DNA from: Leptasterias polaris
Lineage: Eukaryota; Echinodermata; Asteroidea; Forcipulatida; Asteriidae
Reading direction: 5' to 3'
Assembly (NCBI GenBank): GCA_037783415.1
Contig: JAZGTN010000026.1
Span: 372,001 to 436,000 of the forward strand
Length of the DNA: 64,000 bases
Shown: positions 45,977 to 57,892 of the stretch, in pieces
Numbering within the stretch: the first letter of the stretch is position 1
Layout: each line of letters begins with the position of its first letter
Translations under genes and position numbers: made by a program
Notes under the pieces: model-generated
Seen by the model: the letters and a program-made list of their open reading frames with translations, nothing else
Databases searched by the model: none
What the model was told of the DNA's origin: nothing

Positions 45977-47907
45977 TGGTTGCTGGTAAGATAGTAGTTA
46001 GTGGCTTCTCACAATGGCTCTAGATGTTACTTTCATGGGCTTCCAATAATGCTACTTTGTAGGGGCAAGGCAGTTCTTCATTGAGAGAAATTTGAGCTTT
46101 GTTTGTGAACATTTCAAGGGGCACAAGGGCAATGACCAGAGGCATGGAGGCAGTTGCTTCCATGAAGTATCAGATCAGCTTCCGGTAAAAGTGAACACAA
46201 CCTTATCATTCAATGTATATTTATTCTGTCTTTTGGTAAAAGCTATCAGCTTGAATTGACATTCGGTAAAAGCTATCAATCATACATACGTGTAGCTATT
46301 AACTTGACTTCAAGTACAGTAATAGGCAATCATATACCTTTTTAACTTGACTTTCAAGTATTGTAAAAGCAATCTAGCCTTTTGTCTCGACTTTTGATTA
46401 AAGGTAACGCCACAGGGGGAAAAATTGGTTGTTATTGAAAGGGTCTGTAATGATCATTGGCTCGGTCTGACGTGACCGATGCTGTGATTATTGATAAGCT
46501 GGGCTTATTACAGTGTATGCCACCTTCAGCTTTGGCAAAATGCTATTATTGTTATGGATGGGTACTATTATTGTGAGTGTATGTCCGTGTGTGTTGATGT
46601 CAACATGGCAGATTGTTGTTTCATTTCAACCAGCAAAACTATGATGAACTATAAAGTGGGATTAAGATTCGTGAAACTGAGATTTGTGGTGACATGTTAG
46701 AAACTCTTGTAAGAAATGTGGTGGTTATGAACTAGTACACATTAAAGTCTGTGTGTTTACGATTAATTTTGCAAATATATAGCAGTTTCTGAAACGGTCG
46801 GTTACACGTGAAACCATCTGCTTCAGAAACAAAATTTAGAGTAAACATTTTTGTGTGTCTTCATCACAGCATTTTGACTTCGAGCAATCACCCCCACAAA
46901 CAAATAACAAAACAAAACAGAACAAAAAATCAAGAAGAAACAAATTTTACATTATACTGTGAAATAATATTTATTTTTTTTTCATCTAGGGTATCCTAAA
47001 TGGTATCATTTTAGTAAAACAAAACCTGTACTTTGTTTTTGTAAACAAGCCAAAATTTCCGAGGAGTTGTGCTCTGCTGTGATTGGTCAATGAAAAATGG
47101 GGCTGGGCCTTGGATCGGTATATCAGTGGCACTGCACTGGTAGCCTTGTTTTGGATTACAATGATGGCATCATGCATAAATATTAAGAAAAGCAAAAAGT
47201 GAGCTTGTCTTTGCGAGAAAAACTTGCGAATACAGTTTGTTATTCCACCCTGTCCTTGGTTTAGCAGCCAAAAATATATCAACATGTTTTAGAAATATAA
47301 AGTCATCTTATACCAATTTCAATAGAAGATTGTGCATCATCTGAACATAAACTAAAAGGGAAAAAAATTACAGGTCAGTGTTGTGTTTTACGTCAGATTC
47401 CTCTAGCTCAGAGCAGGGCTGCACTTGGAATTTCAATAAGTCTATACAAGCTGTAAATCAATGTTGAACATATTCTTTATTTCTACTTTTTTTCTTGCAA
47501 GTATAAATTCCTACATTCTGCCAATCCACATTTTAGTGGAGTGTGGTTTACTGCACTTAAAAATCTGCAATAGAGATTTTTAAGATGTTTTGTACACATA
47601 GACCCACAGGCTTGGAATTTCGAGTAGCTGTTTAGAAGGTTCTGCACCATAAATTTTAAATTGGAGAACTTCATGTTTTGTTAGTTTTCTTTATGTGTTT
47701 TTGTTTAGATGCTTTCAGTTCATCATCAGTTCAGTTGAAGGAATTTGAAGTACATTTTGGTTGAGGCGTTCTTGAAGGTGTGATATTTGATTTCATTTCG
47801 TTCCATTGTAACCAACCAACAGCGGTTTGGAGTTTGAACTATTTTGGTCTACTTACCCACAAGACAAATGAGATCAACCTTCTCTTAAAAAGAAGGGACA
47901 AAAACGG

Positions 47908-48150
47908 CAGAAAAGGTGATCCCTCTTCTGCCGCATCCCAGGTTGTACCATAAACTTAGCTGGCCATACAGTAGTTACAGGTTGAATGGCTTCTGACAGG
48001 CACCCCCGAACAAAGATATCGACAAAATTTGGAGGCTCGGCCTGGCCACCAACATTAGGGTGAGATAGCTCAGTTGGTAGAGTGCCAGCACATTTCCGTA
48101 GGTCAAAGGTTCAAGTCTAGTCTCTTTTTCTAACCTCAAATTAATTTTTT
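47908..48150 (+). mobile_element. tRNA-derived SINE S1
   Basis: TGATCCCTCTTCTGCCGCATC, GAACAAAGATATCGACAAAA, GATAGCTCAGTTGGTAGAG and AAAGGTTCAAGTCTAGTC. 45980-47900 has no feature beyond a diverged copy of the 22030 repeat at 46070-46170. Confidence 0.75.
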
Positions 48151-48934
48151 TTTTTAAGAAGACAGAAAAGCACTGTTTATAGGCCTAGGTTAAAACTTTG
48201 TTGTCAATTTGAGTCTGGTCTTTTCACTTATTTTCTCATTCATGTCATTCCGTCTAAACGTTTCTCTCATCATTCTGGTCCAGTGAAATGTATGGACTAC
48301 AAGTCCTGTCTTGTGGAATTTTCCCCTATATTCAATCCCCTATCCCTTTAATGTTTTAGCAGCTTAAATGATGGGAGTTATTTTCGCCCACCTGTTTCTG
48401 ATTACAAGCACTGTTCTAGAAACGAGTTCTTTGATGAAAGCCGACCGTGCACGACTATTCCTCCACACACAGATCAAGTTAGTAATTTTCCGTTCGTTAT
48501 TTTCCAGGGAGTCTTGAATTTTAATGTTATCATTTATCTTCAGGGGCAGAATTTATTCAATAAAATATGGTGGTTGTTTGTTCATTGATCACCCGCTGGT
48601 GTTGTTCTTTAAAACATTTGCTTTAAATATAATGATAAAACCATAGTTGAACTTTTGCTCAGGTTGGAAAAGAAGTTACTTAAGTGTTAAAGAGTGGCTC
48701 AAGGTTAATTTGAGTGTTGCGATGCAATTATTTTCCAATAGATAGAGTCTATAGGATTGGATTGGAGATTAGATTGGAGAACGATATTAGTTGAATCTTG
48801 TGGATACTCCATGTATTGTAATTTTATCGTTTTGAAGAGATAGTGGCTCTGAAAACAGCTTGTTAGTATACTCTTGATATGTTCTGTAGCCATTATCTTT
48901 TCAGCCTGACATGCCTGAAGTCCTTAGAGTTGAA

Positions 48935-49110
48935 TCCCAGTTCGAGTCCTCGGTCATTTTGGGTCAAGTCCAAGTCTTGGGTCACAAGTCACAGAGGTCG
49001 AATCCAAGCTCAAATCCTAAGTCATTAGTGTCAAGACCGAGTACTGAGTCTGAGTCACAAGTCACTAAGAGTGAGTACCGAGTCCGAGTCACCATTCGCC
49101 ATCGACTAAA
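48935..49110. repeat. Degenerate GAGTC-rich repeat
   Basis: Short units such as GAGTCC, AAGTC and CGAGTC recur irregularly (CCGAGTACTGAGTCTGAGTC). Confidence 0.6.
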
Positions 49111-49188
49111 ATAAATTACATGCAGTTGTTTTGACCCAACTATAACAGAAACTAAACCTGTAGATGAAACATGTTTAAAGATGTCAGT

Positions 49189-49240
49189 GCCCAATTTCAT
49201 AGAGCTGCTTAAGCACAAAATGTAGCTAATTGGGCCCTGA
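49189..49240. mobile_element. Minimal M2 MITE (two ends joined)
   Basis: GCCCAATTTCATAGAGCTGC, TTAAGCACAAAATGTAGC and TAATTGGGCCCTGA: both ends with almost no interior, an extreme internal deletion. Confidence 0.6.
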
Positions 49241-49734
49241 TTTTAATAGAAAGTAACAACTGAAATTGTCAACATTATTTATTCAAAAATTATCAAAGCC
49301 CTGAACACTAAGTTTAAACTTTTAAAAAATGAATCGAACTCTGTATTTATTGACTTTAATATTAAATCTTTAAACAGGTTAAAGAAGTGCCTTTGTGAGA
49401 AAAGGCTTTATGTATGAAAAATGTATTTGTTATTATTTTTTTTACAGCTTTCTGGGTTTGTTTTGTCACTGAATTTTATTTCAGAAACATTTTAATGGTC
49501 ATAAGTCTCAAATATACCCCCTTCATTTATTTGTTATTAGCTGTTCTGGTAGTCGGAACAGCTATTGTAATCGTTGAGATTTATTTTTTATTTTTCTTAT
49601 TCTTTCCATCCCAAAACCCTATTGACTTAACCTGTGACTTTTCTGACTGTCATATGTCAATTTTAGCAATACAAAACTGTAGTCAAATGTTACACCAAAT
49701 TGAAGCTTATGCCCTGACCTAAATTTTAGATGTA

Positions 49735-50830
49735 CCGGTAATTAGATTAAAATTCTTAATTAATTATTCACGTGAGAGCTGTATGAATATTTAATTAGCC
49801 AATCTGGTTAGCACCATATCTCTAGAAGTATACATCCGATCTTCAAACTTTTTTCAGTTATGGGATCGTCTTGTATTGTAGATGTGAAATCTGTTCTAAC
49901 ATTTTTCTTCACGTCATCATGATACGTTTTTGATACGTTTAGGTGGTTCAAAACACAAACCGTGGCTACAACACTGTGCTTATTTGATTAGGTTCAGTCA
50001 CCAACCATTGATCAGTTAGCCTGGAATATGGTTCGCGAATTGTGAAAGCCTGTCAAGAATGGGACTTATCTCAGTTCACCCAGAAGTAATGCTAAGATGT
50101 TATTGACAAACAATCTTAATTAATTATTCACGTGACAGCGGTATAAATATTTATCTAGCCAAACTTATTTCTGTCATATCTCAAGAAGTATACTACCGAT
50201 TTTCAAACTGTTTTCAGTTATAGACTCCTTGGGCATGGGAGATTAGCCTTGGGCAACCGTGACCCCATGTTGACCTTTACTTCCAGGTCAACCGGAAGTG
50301 AGACCATATTTCAAGAACTACACAACCGATTTTCAAACTTTTTTCAGGTATAGACTCCTTTGGCAATTGAGATTAATAATGGGTAACCGTGACCCTATGT
50401 TGACCTTTACTTCCGGGTCAACCAGAAGTGGGACCATATCTCAAGAACTGTACACAACCGTTTTTCAAACTTTTTTTAGTTATTGGCTCCTTGGGCATTG
50501 GAGATTAGCCTTTAGTAACCATGACCCCATGATGACCTTTACCGATGGGTCAACCGGAAGTGGGACCATATCTCAAGAACTCCACAACCGATTTTTAAAC
50601 TTTTTTTCAGTTATAGACTCCTTGGACATGGGAGATTAGCCTTGGGTAACCGTGACCCCATGTTGACGTTTACTTCCGGGTCAACCGGAAATGAGACCAT
50701 ATCTCAAGAACTACACAACCGATTTTCAAACTTTTTTCAGGTATAGACTCCTAATGGGCATGGGAGATTAGCCTTGGGTAACCGTGACCCCATGTTGACC
50801 TTTACTTCCGGTCTAAACAGGAAGCTCAAA
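49735..50830. repeat. 131-bp tandem repeat, about five copies, with a larger flanking duplication
   Basis: GTTGACCTTTACTTCCGGGT followed by AACCGGAAGTG-AGACCATAT, CAAGAACTACACAACCGATTT and ATTAGCCTTGGGTAACCGTG recurs at 50271, 50401, 50533, 50663 and 50796. Upstream, TCTTAATTAATTATTCACGTG occurs at about 49756 and 50113, each time before a related copy. The ORF spanning the repeats reflects them; it has no start context or homology I recognise. Confidence 0.85.
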
Positions 50831-51795
50831 AATTGAGATATTCTTATATCCTGAACCACTTGTCATAAGGTCGTAGTGTTTGTGATTTCTTGCAGCTCGA
50901 AATAAACACAAACTACCGGAACGGCTCTGTGATTGTACACAATCACTATCTCTAGTTAGTTTTTGGGGTTGTTACTGGTACTGTACATTGCCTATAAATC
51001 ATGTATCATGTCTGGTTGAAGTTTGTGTGGGCGATAGTGTGTGGGCGATAGAGGGTGAGCGATAGAGGCTGAGCAATAAGTCGGCCAGTCTGCTTTCTTT
51101 CTTCTCTGCTATGACGGCTATTGATGTTCATTCCCCTTTACCCACCCCTCAATCTCACTTTTAGAGCAGATTGTTCACCCAACATCTCACCTGATGCATC
51201 TAGGAGAGAAAAATTATGATCAATTATTATGCACGTTGGTAAATGTCAAAATATTCTAGTTTGTCGGGCGTTCTTTGAGCTTAGTCTCACGAATTATCGG
51301 GGGAGGGATGTTTTTATTTGCCTGTTCATATTAGGCTTCACACAATCAAGGCTTGAAATGTCAGAGAAAGTCATTCCGAAAACATTTTCAGGGACTGTTT
51401 TCAGACAGAAGCAATCACTACCCTGTGATCACATGACCAGGGCTCCAATTTGGAGAAACATTCACAAGAGCCAGGACTTGTAGCTCATGATTTTTACTGG
51501 GCCAGAATTTATTTCACATGACCAGATTCAAAATAGGAAAAGCCATGGAAAGACCAGATTCAAAATGACGACACAGTTTTAACATCAGCCTGTAAACTTT
51601 GGGGGTTTATTTGAAGAAGGGAATATTAATCTCATTTGTCTTCTGGGTAAAGTAGACTTTGATACTCAACATACTTGAAAGATATTTATCAGACTGAAAG
51701 TCATTATTTGAACATCATTTCAAAACAAAAAATATCAAATTGAAAAACACAAGAAAACCTGACTTGTCCAGTCATGAGTTTACTGGCCCGACAAT

Positions 51796-51957
51796 AAAAC
51801 TACTGGCCTCGGGCCAGTGGTACAGTGTAAAACTACTGGCCTCGGGCCAGTGGTACAGTGTAAAACTACTGGCCTCGGGCCAGTGGTACAGTGTAAAACT
51901 ACTGGCCTCGGGCCAGTGGTACAGTGTAAAACTACTGGCCTCGGGCCAGTGGTACTG
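51796..51957. repeat. 33-bp palindromic minisatellite x5
   Basis: The unit AAAACTACTGGCCTCGGGCC+AGTGGTACAGTGT has ACTGGCC/GGCCAGT around TCG, a 7-bp stem in every unit. A period of 33 keeps both strands open (KLLASGQWYSV repeated), so ORFs here are artefacts. Confidence 0.92.
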
Positions 51958-52135
51958 TAAATTTCAAGCAGTAATGACATGGCAGTAATGACATGGATTT
52001 AGTTATTCTTTCCTCCAATCAAGTTAAAGATTCATTAGAGTATAATATTAATGTTAAGTGAAAGGGATACATCATTAGTTTTTGAAAAATAAACTCGTTT
52101 CAATCCTCTACCTGTAGTTTTAAATAAACACACCA

Positions 52136-52532
52136 TTAAAGGCACAGTACATGTTTGGTAATGACTCTGAAAATTAATGGCAATAAAAACTTACTTGGTA
52201 AGAAGTACAGCAGCTTTGGGTAGTATAATGAATTTTGAGAAACTTTTAACTTCGAAGTACTACGATTATGGAAAAATATATTACTTTTTATTCCCCAAAA
52301 TTTGAATCTGAGAAGCGTTTCTGTCAGAAACGCTTCTCAGACTGTGTATTCCTATGGGGAATATTCTTCCTGCGTGGAAATATTCACTGCGGTTTTTCGG
52401 TGATATCTCAAAAACGTGACCACCTTTTGAAGTGAAATTTTCACAGGTTAGTTTTATTGTATGTACCTACATTTATACAGGATTAACACAATCAGTAGGC
52501 TCCAATTACCAAACGTATGCAGCACCTTTAAA
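52136..52532. mobile_element. M1-type MITE
   Basis: TTAAAGGCACAGTACATGTT / CAAACGTATGCAGCACCTTT ends. It contains a perfect hairpin, GAGAAGCGTTTCTG-T-CAGAAACGCTTCTC, and the interior seen at 34218. 52860-54840 shows no recognised gene. Confidence 0.8.
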
Positions 52533-52732
52533 CCAACCTGTGAAAATATCTTCAAATTTGATGGTCATATTTTAATGAAGCAATGTAAAATGTTTTGTCA
52601 TGGGTACATTGTTCACATTCCTATAAGGCTTATTTAAATGTGGCAACGGAAATAAGAAACAGCTGTCTGCTAAAGTTCTTTTCTCGATTTTGACAGTTTT
52701 TCAATACCATCTTGTGTCGCAGAGCGGACCCT

Positions 52733-52855
52733 TGCGCCGCGCCACTCCACTCAGACCAAAACTGACAAACAACTCAAACACAAGAAGGGAAAGCACTCAC
52801 AGTCACACGCACAGTCACACGCACAGTCACACGCACAGTCACACGCACAGTCAGG
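52733..52855 (+). CDS. Orphan exon candidate with 12-bp QSHA repeats
   Basis: The candidate is preceded by TTGTGTCGCAG (acceptor-like) and followed by CAG|GTCTGC (weak donor-like). It is more GC-rich than its surroundings. Two frames are open: one reads RTLAPRHSTQTKTDKQLKHK followed by Gln-Ser-His-Ala repeats, the other is rich in His-Ser and His-Thr. The repeat is a 12-bp unit, cacagtcacacg, about 4.5 times. It could be a 3' UTR exon of EXOC7, an exon of a downstream gene, or a chance open stretch around a minisatellite. No homology is recognised. Confidence 0.22.
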
Positions 52856-54844
52856 TCTGCTTGATCGATTATGAAATAATATATTACTAACTCATGTTTT
52901 TTTTAAAGTTTTTCTGCCATAGTCATGACAAAAATATGCTACTATTGAACAGCTGGATATAACTTGGTCCAGACTCAAGGGGCACCAGGGCAATGGAAAC
53001 TTCACTGACTGGACTTTCCTAATTATCTTGTTTACAAGATGGGCGCACATCGTAGATAAATAATTTCAAGGACAAAGACCAAATTGATCAACAAAACTTC
53101 TATTGTAAAAACCAGTAATTGCTCTATGTACATGTACTAAATGGGTTCCCACATAGTTTTCCACTTTTTGTCTCATTCATTGGAGAAATCTCCCATTCCA
53201 TTTTCCATCAAGACAGAGATCAGTTAAAATGTATTCATGAAATAGCAGTAGACTGCCGTCGCAGCAGTACCAAGTGTTCACCAGATGCGGATATAAAGAA
53301 CTTATCATCTCTATTCATTAATTGGTAATTGTTACATCCTTGGTGCATGTTTAGTCCATGTCTGTTGAATAAATAAACATTCACACACCATAGTAATCAT
53401 GTTTTCCCAAATGCCATTTAGAGGGCTTTTTGATTTATAGAGATTTAATTCTTTGGAATTATAGCTCGATCAGTTTTAAGATTGAGTTAAAGGACAACAG
53501 GCTCGAACGTCGGCAACATGCTTTAACATCCAATTGACCATTTTCAACATGTACACAGGTGTATGACATATGCATTCATGACACAAACATACATGTACAG
53601 GTAGCACAATGAACTCATAAACACAAGCTACTTGTACTTTTTGTACACGTGGATTTGTGTTGTCAGAAATTTTCTAGGAAAGTTTGGAAGGTGCAATTGT
53701 TGGAAAAAAGATGTTGTTCATATTGTGTTGAATCCTGTTAACATTTTTAATAATGTAGAGAGTCTGGCACCAAGGAGAATCATAAGGCTTCATCATTGAC
53801 ACTAAGGTTTGAGCCAGACTAACTACCCTGGTTCAAAGTACATGTACACATTGTAGAAAGTTTATCATTCTTCTCAGGCACGCAGTTGTTTTTTTGGCTG
53901 ATCAGCTAATTTCCTCGTTTTTGGTTTCTCGGCTGTGCCAGTAAAAAAAAACGGAAAAACACAGTGCGAAGTCTTTCTGTACATTGCACTTTCCCATTTT
54001 GTTGTTGTTGACAAACTGCAGTTGTATGCCTGATCTTCTACTACGCCGTCACACTGTGAAGGTTTAGAGTCGAGAGGAAGGGGTGTCTTTTTGACCATTG
54101 GTCCGTGAAATTCAACTGAACTTAAGACTAAACCATGTAAATGGGGTAGCTGGCTACCCCATTTTCAGGAATTAGGAAGTATGTGAAAACTCTCGCCTGT
54201 GTTTCGTATTTTGAACAAACTGTTGCCAACCCACGCTATTTCTCAGCCTGACACCGAGGCATTCTCAGCTTGACACCCAGGCATTTCTCCTTCAGATCTT
54301 TATGTTAGATAAAGCAATAGCACATTACAATTCAAGCAAATGTGTAAGTTTTCCTTCTCCCCGCAGTCGTGTTTGATTCAAAGACTAGGCAATCAGCGAT
54401 TTGTTACATGCATGGGTCCACAAACAACACAATCTAATCCACTCTGAAAAAAATTCCCGTAGTTCATTCTTTTCTCTCTATATTTCCTTAGGAATGCTCA
54501 TCATATGCAACAGTGATTGGTCACATTTGTTACGATTATGATTATCTGAGAGTTGTCTTGATATTAGCCAGATGTGGTTTTCCTTTTTGCGGAGAATTTT
54601 ATCACGATAGGATTGCTTTCATCTTGAGAGGAGAAGAAAGTGTAATTTGTCAAAGGCCATTTGAGCATGAATTCGTCTTGATGCATTTCAAATTGCAATT
54701 ACTGCACTGATGAATATTGATGTGTACATTCTTTATGGCTTCATCACTCCTTGCTGACATGATTTAGGAGTTTTTAACCTCTGTTTGGACTCATGCTCTG
54801 ACAGTGCCGTGTGATCCCAAATCCTATTCTCTTTGCTGAAGTGA

Positions 54845-55215
54845 AGGACTCAGAAGGACTGGGGTTTTAAGGACATTGCATTGGAGGAGAGTCCAGAAAG
54901 ATTAAAGCCATAGTGGGTTCCTTGCTAAGGGAAGAGTAAGAAGGAATGTGGTCATCAAGCTGTATTTGACATAAGAGGAAAGAGAAAGATTGGGGTCTTA
55001 TGCGGCTTGGCCAAAATGGAATTCAGAAGGATCAGGGTTTTAAGGACATTGCAGTGGAGAATGATCCAAAAGGATAGAGGCCATAGTCAGATAGTGGGTT
55101 CCTTGCCAAGGGAAGATTTTGAAGGAATGTGGTCATCAAGCTGTATTTGACATAAGAGGAAAGAGAAGGATTGGGGTCTTAAAAGCAGCTTGCCCAAAAT
55201 GGGAATCAGAAGGAT
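54845..55215. repeat. Tandem duplication, about 180 bp x2
   Basis: GGGGTTTTAAGGACATTGCA, TAGTGGGTTCCTTG, GGAATGTGGTCATCAAGCTG and TATTTGACATAAGAGGAAAG appear in the same order twice. AGAAGGAT words continue to 55380. Confidence 0.85.
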
Positions 55216-55679
55216 CTGTGTTTTATGTGGGGGTCAGTCCTGAAAGGGTCACTGTCTTAGAAGGATTTAGAAGGATTCAGTTCATTAGCCATACATGCAG
55301 TAAGCAAAACCAGGAGGATGTAGAAGGATCTGGTTCCTTTGAGCTTTTAAGTGTGTACTTCAGAAGGATAGAGGAGGATTGAGGCAATGTGTAAGCAAAA
55401 GGGCCCAGTCTGTTTGGGTTTTAATGTACTGCCATGCATTTGAAGCCAGTAATTTTTAATTCTTTTAGAAATTGCAACTGAAAATGAATTCCTGATATCC
55501 ATATTTTTTATCGACCTCCCTTGAGCTTAAGATTTTCTTGAGAGGTGAACTTGCCATCTCAAAGATGAAAGACTCAGCTCATGTTTTGATCAAAGCTGTA
55601 GATTTATATCAGTGGCGATGTAAAGACTCAATAAAACACAAGGGAAACTGACTGGGTAAATTTAAACTAATTTTGGTTG

Positions 55680-56172
55680 AACCAGGAAACATGACTAGAG
55701 GGCTTGATCTTGTGCGACTTCCGGTTAGTGTGCCGGTGCTCGACCAACTGAGCTATCTAACCGTAATGTTGGCAGTCTCCCTGTAATTGTCAATATCTTT
55801 GTTCCAGGGATGTGATTTCTCCGTTTTTAACCGGAAATATATTTTGTTTTGCCCCCCCCCCCCCAAAAAGGAACTCTGATTTTTGGCCCCCCTCCCAATT
55901 TGTTTTGTTTTAAACTTATGATCAAATTCATAAGAAATGAAGATAAAACCAAATATAACGCCCCCAGATTGCAGAGCAGGGCTTTTAAAACCAAAGATAA
56001 ATGTTATTAGTGGGTTTCGTGCTCATCCACAAGTTTTCGAGCTCGCAAGCTTTCGCGCTTTGCGCTCAGAGTTCAGGGTTTTTTTCAACAGCCTATCACA
56101 TCCCTGTTGTTCGGAGGTGCCAGTCAGAAGCCATACCACCTGCCGTATAGCCTGGGATCACACCTAAGTCTT
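55680..56172 (-). mobile_element. tRNA-derived SINE S1, split by an M3 insertion
   Basis: The tRNA-like half (CTCGACCAACTGAGCTATC, TTGTCAATATCTTTGTTC) and the other half (GGAGGTGCCAGTCAGAAGCC) are separated by the element at 55805-56106. Confidence 0.85.
55805..56106. mobile_element. MITE family M3 with clear 6-bp target duplication
   Basis: Starts CAGGGATGTGATTTCTCCG and ends CTATCACATCCCTG (12-bp inverted ends CAGGGATGTGAT). TTGTTC flanks it on both sides (55799-55804, 56107-56112). The interior has a poly-C tract and AAAACCAAAGATAAATGTTA. Because the host is a known SINE, the borders are certain. Confidence 0.9.
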
Positions 56173-56548
56173 TAAAGGCACTGGACACGTTTGGTAATTG
56201 TCAAAGACCAGTATTCTCACTTGGTGTATCCCAACATATGCATAAAATAACAAGCCTGTGAAAATTTGGGCTCGAATTGGTTATTGAAGTTGCAAGAAAA
56301 TGATGAAAGAAAAAACACCCTTGTTGTACAAATTAGTGTGCTTTCAGATAGGAATAAAAGGCTTCTGGCCAGAAGTCTTTTATTATTTTAGTGAGAAATT
56401 ACCTCTTTCTCAAAAACTATGTTACTTCAGAGGGAGTCATTTCTCACAATGTTTTATACTATCAACAGCTCTCCGTTGCTCGTTACCAAGTAAGTTTTTA
56501 TGCTAATATATATTTTGAGTAATTACCAAACGTGTACAGTGCCTTTAA
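56171..56548. mobile_element. M1 MITE, complete
   Basis: TTTAAAGGCACTGGACACGT / ACGTGTACAGTGCCTTTAAA ends. It starts exactly where the S1 SINE is cut, making a SINE-M3-M1 stack. Confidence 0.87.
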
Positions 56549-56630
56549 ACATGTTAAACCTCTGAAAAATAACATTCTATTTCTTTAGAGTGATTCATTC
56601 CCAAACCAAGAGGATTGTTAACCAATGTAA

Positions 56631-56985
56631 AGTCACATCCCTGTGTAAGATGATTCCCTGACTGCCACTTCCCAGGTTATATAATAAATTTGGGTGTGAT
56701 CCCTGGCTAAACAGCAGTTAACAATTGTATGGCTTCTGACTGGCACCCTGAGCGAAGATATTGACAAAATTGGGATACCGCAAACGTAGGGCTACATGTA
56801 GATAGCTCAGTTGGTAGAGCGCTGGAAAGTTAATCCGGAGATCATTGGGATACCGCAAACGTAGGGCTACATGTAGATAGCTCAGTTGGTAGAGCGCTGG
56901 AAAGTTAATCCGGAGGTCGTTGGTTCAAACCTCGTTCTAGTCACTTTTTCTGAGTTCAACCCGAAGTTATTTGAAATTTAACCAG
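56631..56985 (+). mobile_element. tRNA-derived SINE S1 with 75-bp tandem head duplication
   Basis: GGGATACCGCAAACGTAGGG ... GCGCTGGAAAGTTAATCCGG is present twice (about 56773 and 56847), then one GTTGGTTCAAACC B box. As at 44189, a tRNA-like head has duplicated. Confidence 0.8.
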
Positions 56986-57272
56986 TCGGTTTCCCTTGTG
57001 GTTTATTTAGTTGTTCATCTACTTACAACTTCACTCCTGGCTTGTGTGCATGTCCAAGTTGATTCACAGTGGTGTAAGACTAAAAGGTCTGTGCATGTAT
57101 CTTGAACTTAAATATATTTTATCATCCACCCACATCTCTAAGATTACAAGATGAAGAGCTTGCGGCACTCTTTATATATCCTTAGGTTCAATTTACCTTT
57201 TTTTATTTTTTAAGAGAAAATAATTTAACCTTAGCTCTGGAGGTTAAATATCAGTCTCATATCAAAATCTCT

Positions 57273-57291
57273 CCCCCCCCCCCCCCCCCCC
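57273..57291. repeat. 19-bp C homopolymer
   Basis: Uninterrupted C run. No gene is recognised in 56986-59020 apart from this and the 7-bp repeat that follows. Confidence 0.9.
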
Positions 57292-57843
57292 AATGAACCA
57301 ATCATGGAGACAATTCTCTCATCCTGTAATGAATCTGCTCCAGATTGCATGGAAATTTGGCCCGGTACCCAGGAAATTACACTGTTGGACATTGTGGTTT
57401 ACATGGTAATGCGAGAGTGCGTGAACCCAGGCACACGGAGGGTCGAGTTACTCCGGTCCTGTGTTGAAGAGGGTCTAGACCATGACTCTTGATGTCGAGC
57501 TCTTGTAGAGAGCACTCTGACATTTCCACATCTTTGATTCCCATGGAAACAAAAACCCTGTCTTCTGTTTTTCTGATGGTTCTGATGGTTCGGGGAACAC
57601 TTGGAGATTGTGTTTGAGTACATTTTGTTTTTCTTCAAACGCAAAATGTTAAACGTGTTGGGTTTCTGCATTTACATCTGAAGACAGCTTGACAGAATTT
57701 TGTTTTTCAGTTGTAAATTTTTTAGGAAACTTAAGTACAGAGTTGGTAGTTATTGAAAACAAATTTACAAAAATATTTGTTTCAATGTGATAGCTTGCTC
57801 AATATAAAGTTCATACCAGAACCAATCCTCCAGGGGATATACT

Positions 57844-57892
57844 GTCGATGGTCGATGGTCGATGGTCGATGGTCGATGGTCGATGGTCGATG
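57844..57892. repeat. 7-bp repeat GTCGATG x7
   Basis: Seven exact copies; ORFs on both strands (Met-Val-Asp-Gly-Arg-Trp type repeats) are artefacts. Confidence 0.93.

Noticed and set aside
48063..48120. tRNA genes (also near 6565, 25480, 56810, 63795)
   Set aside because: A and B boxes are present but stems do not close and a shared SINE body follows; these are tRNA-derived SINEs.
49414..49722. Hydrophobic 102-residue ORF resembling a membrane protein
   Set aside because: Hydrophobicity follows from T-rich DNA; it has no supporting exon structure and lies next to tandem repeats.
52690..52890. His-Ser/His-Thr repeat protein starting MTVFQYH
   Set aside because: That frame extends through the acceptor into the intron; the Lys-rich frame looks more coding-like, and neither is proven.
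54513..54710. Possible exon in a unique-looking stretch
   Set aside because: No acceptor/donor pair with an open frame and no recognisable protein; at most a conserved non-coding segment.
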